From positions 35,958 through 99,957 of the forward strand of contig BQKZ01001110.1 in NCBI GenBank assembly GCA_036244855.1: a stretch of DNA of 64,000 nt, written 5' to 3'. How positions within the stretch are numbered: the stretch's first letter is position 1; each line of letters begins with the position of its first letter. The notes below the pieces were generated by a model. It searched no databases, was not told the origin of the DNA, and worked only from the letters and a program-made list of their open reading frames with translations. Below, piece by piece: positions 43,801-52,800 of this stretch. The stretch is from Temnopleurus reevesii. Its lineage: Eukaryota; Echinodermata; Echinoidea; Temnopleuroida; Temnopleuridae. The translations under genes and the position numbers were made by a program.

Positions 43801-46800
43801 CATCTACCGAGTCTTCTACTACATTCTATTATTTGCATGATGATTGACAGGGCTTTGCATGCCTCAGGAATCAGGGTACGCATACACATATATATTGAAC
43901 GGTGTACAAGGTAGGACTAGTTTACTTTTCGGAACGGAACAACAGAACCAAACGGGTACAGTTGAGCATTCTTTTCATTCATGCATGCCTTGCCAATTAT
44001 ATCATTACGAAGCGAACATTCATGCCATACCGAAGCTAACAGAGCAACAAATCGAAACAGCTCGTACTTTCCTTTCTATAAGCCAAGATATACTATTAAT
44101 TCATATTGAAGGATAGGCAAGGTCTTTCTATTCGTTTTTAAATTGTTTTCTGATTTGATTTACCATGCTGTGCTTTTAATTTGTGGAATCAAATATACCA
44201 ACATTGCGAAAGGTTTCTAGATATGTTTAAATGGAAGATTAGAACATTTAAATTATTGAATCTAGCCAAATAGAAAAGCAGAACGCTTTTAAAAGAACGA
44301 CCAAAATGCACTATCAAAAGCCTGCGGTAACCGATAAGCAAATTATATCATATTGTTTAAATACAATAAATTATAAAATAAGATTGAGTCTTACAGTGCA
44401 AAACTAGAAGATGATGGAGGGTAATTTATACAGTATTTAAGACAAAACTAGATTCCAAAATTAATGGAAAGAAAATGCAATAAAACTCGAACCAGTATCA
44501 TTAAGATCAACTGAACCAACCTCAAAGTTGCTCTGCTAAGAGATATTCACCAAAAGATTCACGACTGATTTACTAACTTTTGATAGGCTGTTTGGAAGAC
44601 GATTATGACAGTGAATTGCAATTTGGATGTTTAAACATGTCAAAAGGGAAAGTGAAAGTGAAAAGGAAATTTGCAAAGAATGAAAGGATGCATGAATGAA
44701 GAACCAAAAGAATATTAAATAAAAATGTATAGCTTGAAAGGATATCGAAAGTAGAACATGGGTGAAAGGTAAAATCGGTGAAGTAGGCTCCTAGTTGAAA
44801 AGGGAAACGAGGGATCCTTAAAATGGATGGAAAATGAGTTCATTGGGTCAAATGGCTTGTTTTGACGGTACACTATTTAAGCATGTTGTGAGTCACTTTA
44901 ATTGGCAAATAACGACGAGTTTGCTCAACAAATACCAATGGGAGAGTGCAACAAGATATCTCATACCTGCATGCTAACAACTAGGGCAGATCAAAAGCAA
45001 GCGGTTGTTAAATATAGAAAACGCAGTGAGACATTCCTCCACATAATATGTTTGATCAAGAGTACGGAGTCACTATAATGAGTAATTACTCACTTAATGG
45101 ACCCAAAATGTCATTGGACGTAGTTTTGACGCACGGCGAAGAAATTTCCCAGACTAGAAAAGAACTATTTGTAAAAGGTAGACGGCAACCAGCATTGTAA
45201 CTCGGGGAAAGAATAGGAAACACCATTCTGGTTTCTGTTCCGCTTAAAGTAGGACCAAATAAATAGTGGACGCAACATTCCCAATGGGCTGGTCGCAGTA
45301 TAGTTATTCCTACCATTATGAAGGCGCCAAAGGGATTGGTGGAAAGTTCAATGGCGATCCAACAGTACGCATGGATATTACTACATTCCGACGGCTGAAG
45401 GTACACATCGCGGCAAGAGAATCAAGAAGAGTACAATACACTGGAGACGAATCTTTAAAATGTGCATTTTTTAATTTGTAGACACGGCAAATTTCATGCA
45501 GAATATAACTATTAAATCGACTTATTTCTGAATTGAACTTTGGAGAGTTTTCACCGCATAGAGTATCATCGTTTCTGGATATTTTTAATCGTGTAAAATT
45601 TCTGCCATTGACAGAATTTGCCCACTTATACTGGAGTATTATGACTTACTCTACTATTGTATCTATGGAACTATATCGGATATACCACCATATACATATT
45701 TGTTTTCGCATTTGTTTAATATCAAAGGGTATTTGTGCTATTGAGTTAGATTAACGTATACTAAATGTACAATACTAAAATATTGAGGTTGTAAAGAATC
45801 GAACATTCAAAATGCGACGGATATTTTACTTTTTATATCTGATCATGGCAGTTGTTGCAAGTGTGTATTTGTGTGTGTATGTGAGACTTATATTTTGGTA
45901 AGATATGTGCTGAAGGATTTTCATCGCTCGTCACGTGGATATTGATTTTATTTCTCTAATTAACCAGGATATTTGTCTTCTCTTCTTTTTATCTTTCAGG
46001 CCCGTATTGAAGAGCTAGAAGAGGAATTGGAAGCAGAGAGACAGAATCGTGCCAAGGTGAGTAATCGTAATCAGGAATTGTAAATCATTCTTGTAAATCA
46101 TTCTTAGCAAAGCATTCTTACTGTTTGATTTATTATTTAGCAAATAATAATATTCTCACTCCAACAATTATTGGGAATCATCAACGAATAAATCTCGCTA
46201 AGAATATTCAATATTGCCAAAATATCGAACAAAAGGAACAGTCAAAACTTTTGAACTAATCCCGCTTTTTCGTAAGACATTATTTTAAAAGCACTGTGAG
46301 GCGTTATTTTACAAAATTCAAGAGAGTTCTTTTTTCTTTATCCAGTTTCGTTTCCTAAATTTAGCACACATAATTCCGCCTACATTATAAATTTATTGTA
46401 CGAGGATGCGACAAATAGCATTGTCCATATTTGAATGACTTGCATTACACGACTATGAGAAAGTGGAGATGACGTTTCGGTTGAGAATGGGAGGGGGTGA
46501 CGAAAGGGGGTTGGGAAGTTCTTAGCTGAATGGTATTCGGACTGGGCATGATGACGGGTAGGAAGGGGAGGGAGGGGGGTTGGAAGATCTTAGATGACTG
46601 GTATTCGGAATGGAATCCAAACCTCCCAGCAGGGGATGCTAGGGTCATGCCAGGAATGTTTGGTAAAGCAACACGTCATAGCAATGCAGTACACATTTCA
46701 CGCCAAGAGATAGGAACTTTTGTGTTTGTATCCAAACACATATGAGTTAATGACGCCAAGATGTTCATTCATACAAAGGCTGAATAGCAAATGCTAATTG

Positions 46801-49800
46801 TTAGGAGCTGTTGTTGAATGTCAAAAAAAGACATAGATTTTCGATAATAAAGCAGATTCTAGATAAACAAAATCAAAATGGATACAATTAGTTATGAATA
46901 TTAGTATTTGATTTTGGGAAGGTTAACGATAATTATTTCTGTGCTCATCGAGAAATACGTTATCCTGCTAATACTGGAATCTTGATATGTAACTTTGCAT
47001 TGCAAAAACCTAGGGTGGCAAAAATGAAAAAGGGAAAAGTAACTGCGTCCGGCAATGAAGATATCACCAACTACAGTAGTACAACTAGAAACATGGTTCA
47101 CATAGAGCTCATTCCAGGCATATTATTAAGGCGAGAATTTCTACGTCATCGCCGTATAACTCGGGTCTATTAACCCGCCTTAGGCTTCAGAGGGAGAATC
47201 TATTCTTAGACTAAACGTGGAGTAATGCCATTGGCCTAGTCCTCGCGCAAATGCCAAAGAGGTCAGTTGTGCGGGGTACATTTAACTACAGGATACATTA
47301 TGGATTTTATATACAGATACATTGGCAATACAACAAACAGGAAACATCCAAAGACTTAAAGAATCAGGAGAGACTTTAACAATATTATTCAACCTTAACC
47401 ATTCTCCCTCTATATGGTTCGGACGGATTGAGACGAAAAACAATTTTAGAATCTGGTAAATGAGTCCAGGGTGGTGTTTCGCTAAGTTTGCCAACGACTA
47501 TGAAAACGACTTTAAAGAGAAGTTACTGGTATCAATTCTTCTGCTGAAAGATTGGGAATCTTACGAGCACAACACTAAGTAATGTACTGCAGTTCGTAAG
47601 TTGTTCATAACTTTAAAACTGACCTGGGGAAACACTGCCCAGAAACTCCAATACCAATTGTAATAACAACCACTCCGTAGTAGCGAATCTAAACACTTTA
47701 AACTTACCTTTCTTCTCTCTTTTCCTTTTTTTCCTCATCCTCCTCGCCGACGTCCAGGCCGAGAAGCAGCGCGCAGACGTCACCCGCGAGCTCGAGGACC
47801 TTGGCGACCGTCTTGAGGAACAAGGAGGTGCCACCGCTGCCCAGATCGAGGTCAACAAGCGCCGCGAAGCCGAGCTCTCAAAGCTCAAGCGCGAGCTCGA
47901 AGACCAGATCGTCCAGCACGAGTCCGTCGCCTCACAGCTCCGCAAGAAGCACACCGACGCTGTATCAGAGCTCACAGAGAACCTTGAGAGCGTCAACAGG
48001 AGCAAGGGCAAGTAAGTAATCGAACATTAATCAAGTTTCTCTACAGAAATTAGCAAATTTACAAGAGTTTTGAAACAAACTCATGATTACATAGCACAAA
48101 TTAATATAACTTCAAACATCAAGAGATATTGAGATTAAAACTTCAATTAATGAATAAAGGCCCAAACATGAAAAGACATTGAGATTAAAACTTTGAATGT
48201 ATATTAGGATAACAAGTAGAAAATATAATATTTACTTACACAATATCATTTTGATCATTTTCACTTTCCTAGGATAGAGAAGGAACGTCAACAGCTAAGA
48301 GTTGAGCTCGAAGATGTATCAAGCAACTTGGACTACATCACTAAGGCTAAGGTGGGTACCTAGTCCATCAGTTAGAATTTTTACCCTCAGAATAAAACTT
48401 CCTTTCGAATCATCCTAATATATCAAGATTAGTACATTGAATTAAGGACACATGCACTTTAGGGAATTAAAGAAAATTGCTTTCGGGCATGCGCATTTAC
48501 AAATTTTAATCAACATTCACAGGGTAACACTTAAGCAAGACAATATTAAATTTAAACGAAAACCTGTCTATTAATAGGATAAGTTTTAAGGAACCACAAT
48601 GTGAGCAATTTGACCGTAGCGAGGATCCCAGAAAATAGGCCAATGTCTATTCATCGTGTATCATCATTTCCAAGGGATTTAAAGGAACCTCTCTTTAACT
48701 AGTTTCCCCTCACCTCCTCTTGCTACAGCTCAATGCCGAGAAGTCCTGCCACCAGCTCGAGGCCCAGCTCAGCGAGGCCAACGCAGCCCTCTCCGAGCGC
48801 GACCGCGCCATCAACGATCTCCAGAACTCCAAATCCCGCCTGGGTAGCGAGAACTCCGACCTGGCCCGCCAGCTCGAGGACCTCGAGAACCAGCTGTCTC
48901 AGCTCAACAAGACCCGTGCTTCCCTCGCCATGCAGCTTGAGGAATACAAGAGGAGCTCCGACGAGGAATCCAGGGTAAGACCACGTGACAAGTCATGTGA
49001 TTAGTGCCTGCATCTTCGCCTCATAAGAGCGTGGTTGTCATACATCGATGGAATCTGTCCCATTCTTCACAGTGGCAAATAGGAACATAGTAGACATGAC
49101 ATTCAAAGACAGACTTTCTTAGAATCCTTATTAACATTTAGTAACGTGGAATTACATATGTTCGCTATGTAAAGTGCTCCCAAAATGAAAATGCAGATGG
49201 CACATTCATCACTGATTATTTATTAGAAAATCAGATTGTTAAAAATTAATATAAAATTTCCAGATATTAAGTGAACAACAATTTGACCAAACATTTTAGG
49301 TGTAATTTGCGAATTTGATTACAATGAATTACAAGGTATAAGCACCAGATATCTAAAAAAAAAATGCAATATAAGCTACAATCTGAAATGATTACTCAGT
49401 GATTTAAAATAGTCATGAAGATGGATTTCACCTTTTTCTCTCTGTGCAGGCCAAGAACTCCCTGTCCTCCCAGCTCAGACAAGCACAGGCCGACAACGAC
49501 CAACTCCGCGACCAGTTCGAGGAGGAGTCCGAGGCCCGCGCCGATCTCCAGCGTCAACTCACCAAGGTTAACGGCGAGCTCAACCAGCTCCGCGCCAAAT
49601 TCGACGGCGAGGCTGTACAGCGTGCTGAGGAGCTCGAGGAGGCTAAGTACGTCAACATTTCTAGGACTGAACTGAGAAGAAAATTATGGGAAATACAATG
49701 TAAAATAAGCTAACCAGACAAGTATAATCTAAAATAATGAAAATCTTGTGAAAATGAGGAGGATTTTGGAATGATGTATGATAATTCTCTTCTATGGCTG

Positions 49801-52800
49801 AACATTTTTATCTCTTAATTATTTTTCATTCGTTTTTCTGACTTGTAAGAAAAAAATATCTCAATAGTGATGACAGAATTCAGAAATACAGATCATTAAA
49901 GACCAATTTTGCAGACACATAGTGATCGCTGCGTTGTGCTTCCAAGCCTGCATTATCTCCCAATTGAGTAATCTGCGAATGAACAGATTACTCGAATGCG
50001 AAGAGCCACTTTATCTTCCATCGGAAAGAAAAATGGCAAACAGAACTAGCCTTTGATATAGAAATGCCTTTTTAGATTGCGTGAAACACTCATAATGGAT
50101 GTTTTTCCTTCATTAAAACACCTTTTCTTTTACCCTCTTTGTATTTCTGTAGGAGGAAACTCATGATCCGCCTTGCCCAGGTCGAGGAGGAACTTTCCAC
50201 TGCCCTGTCCAAGAACGGATCCCTTGAGAAGACCAAGGCCCGCCTTACTGGAGAGGTTGAAGACCTTCAGCTCGACCTCGAGAGGGTGAGAAGCTTCTTC
50301 ACCATTAACCCATTCTGGGCCACGTAATATTAAGCTTACGAATCGATCGTACGATTGATATCAATCGCAAGTCTATGGGAAATCATGTAGAGGAATTTTA
50401 TAGGAATTTCCTTATAGCTATTCATTCCACAAGTTGGCAACGCAATAATTTCTACCATTGAACAATTTGTATTGATGCAAAGGTTTAAAATCTTAGAAAT
50501 ATCCTCCCATCTTTCATAATTAAACGTAATTTCTAAATACTTCAAATACATCATTCTGATGATAAGTATAATGGTATACTTCACTAACAATTCGCTGCTC
50601 CTCCGTCCTCTCATACAGTCAAACCAGCTTTGCGCCACCCTGGAGAAGAAGCAGCGCAACTTCGACAAGGACCTTGCAATCTGGAAGGAGAAGTGCGAAT
50701 CCCTCGCCGTCGAGCTTGACATGTCTCAGCGTGAGGCTCGCACATACAGCACTGAGCTCTTCAAGGTTAAGAACCAATACGAGGAGAGCCTTGAGGTCAT
50801 CAACAACGTCCGCCGTGACAACAAAGCCCTACAGGGTACGTCTCAAATCCATCCAAGCATCATTCTTATAGAAATTTCCGATGTTGAATTAGATCACATC
50901 TTCCTTCACTTTTAAGAGCTAAAATTTGAAGAAAAAAAATAATCCTTTAAACATTCGTGTCTTCGGATATTTGGAGGTATGAAAATAATTGAAAATGCAA
51001 AAGAGATATTCTGAGCGACCAAATGTTTGCCCATTTGCGGGCGAGATCTGAGTATTATCTGTGTCTGTGCTTATCTCTTAGTGAGTTTACCATCTGTCTT
51101 AATCTAATATAACATCCATTATATCATCAAATGTCACTAATGATGATGACGATGAGGATGATGATGGCCTCTTGTATGTCGCCGATCTTTACCTCAGCTG
51201 GGAGCTTATGGCGCTCAATTACTCAAAATGATGTCTCACAAATGTCAAAGTGAAAACATTAACAAGACTTTATCACTTTCCTTTTTTTGCAACGCAGACG
51301 AGATCCAGGACCTCACCGAACAGCTCGGCGAGGGTGGCAAGAGCGTCCACGAGCTCCAGAAACTCGTCAAGCGTCTGGAACTGGAAAAGGACGAGCTCCG
51401 CGTCGCATTGGAGGAGGCCGAGGCTCACCTCGAAGCCGAGGAGGCTAAGGTCATCCGTGCTCAGCTTGAGATCACACAGGTAAAGCAGGAGTGCGAACGC
51501 CGTATCGTTGAGAAGGATGAGGAGTTCGAGGTCACCCGGTAAGAAAATTTCTCTTAAAAAAATGGCCTGCCTGGGTTACAAGACTATGGGGTCTTGCGAG
51601 AAATTGCAATCAAATCCAAGTTTCTGCTGATTAGTACTGATTTATCGACACCATTTTTATTGTCCGATTCTTACCTCGTCATATTTGGTGGCAGCAGCCT
51701 ATAAGACTTATGTCTTTCCAGCTGCCTCCTCATTCTTTAACATTGTATACATTTTACCCTATATGTTTGCTTTTTAATTTGAATGAAATAAATGAAATTG
51801 AATTAAATTTAATTGAATATTCTTCAATTTGTTTAAGATTGCTTAGAACAGAAAATATCCGACGAAACTTATTCATAAAACGTCATGATGCCGCGTCGTA
51901 TTTCCCGCCATTTTCCTAACATTTCCCGCCTTTTTCTTCGCCTTTTTTCCGACATGCAGCAAGAACCACGAGCGCGCCATGGAATCAATGCAGGCCAGCT
52001 TGGAGGCTGAGCTCAAGGCCAAGACCGATGCCCAGAGGCTAAAGAAGAAGCTCGAGGGAGAGGTTAACGATCTTGAGATCCAGCTCGACCAAGCCAACAG
52101 GAACAGCTCTGAGGCCATCAAGACCATCAAGAAGCTCCAGATCACAATCAAGGTACGTTAACCCACTGCATCCCAGTTCCCGATTGTTCCTGAACAAAGC
52201 ACAAAGGAATTATAGAAATCAGTGTCCTTTGGATTGGTAATGCATTTTGTCTATGGTGGAATATGATGGGAATAGTCCTAAGTTACCAGAATTACAATAT
52301 CTTGAGTGTCATTCGCAAAATAGTTTGGATAGACTTACCGACTCTCATCCTTTCTGGGTGTTCAATAAATGTTTGAACATATTCCTTTAGTTACAAGATC
52401 GCGTACCACAAATGTAAAATTAAAAATATTCATTTATAGATTTCACCATACAAACTAAGATAATTAGAACGAAGTGAAATGTAGTAATAGTATTGTTATT
52501 CCAGTGGTAATCAATTAATATTTTCCTTCATTTCACCAGGAACTCCAAGCCACCGTCGACGAGGAGACCCGTGCCCGCGAGGACATGCGCGACCAGCTCC
52601 AGATCGTCGAGCGCCGCAGCCAGATGCTCATCCAGGAGCTCGAAGAGGTCCGCACCTCCTACGAGGCCACCGAACGCTCCCGCAAGCTTGCCGAGGGTGA
52701 CCTTGCCGACGCCAATGACCGCCTGGCCGAGGTTTCCGCCCAGAACCATGTCCTGAGCAACCAGCGCCGCAAGGCCGAGGCCGAGCTCCAGACCCTCACC

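Larger units (their letters stand above)
36176..45999 (+). other. 9.8-kb intron hosting an internal promoter
   Basis: By far the largest intron of the gene. Unlike the introns of the motor region it contains none of the palindromic MITE families seen elsewhere in the window. It carries two ~180-bp tandem duplications (38718-39065, 40571-40939), a G-rich tract (42340-42700), and the rod-protein promoter and exon(s). Other parts are AT-rich with no exon that I can support, including the open stretches near 38009 and 39168. Confidence 0.75.

Noticed and set aside
43796..43840. Continuation of the rod-protein head exon past GAA into [14 protein letters not shown]
   Set aside because: Hydrophobic and ends at a stop after 14 codons. 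A GT donor at 43796 in the right phase for the rod exon explains the boundary better, though a short unspliced product cannot be excluded.
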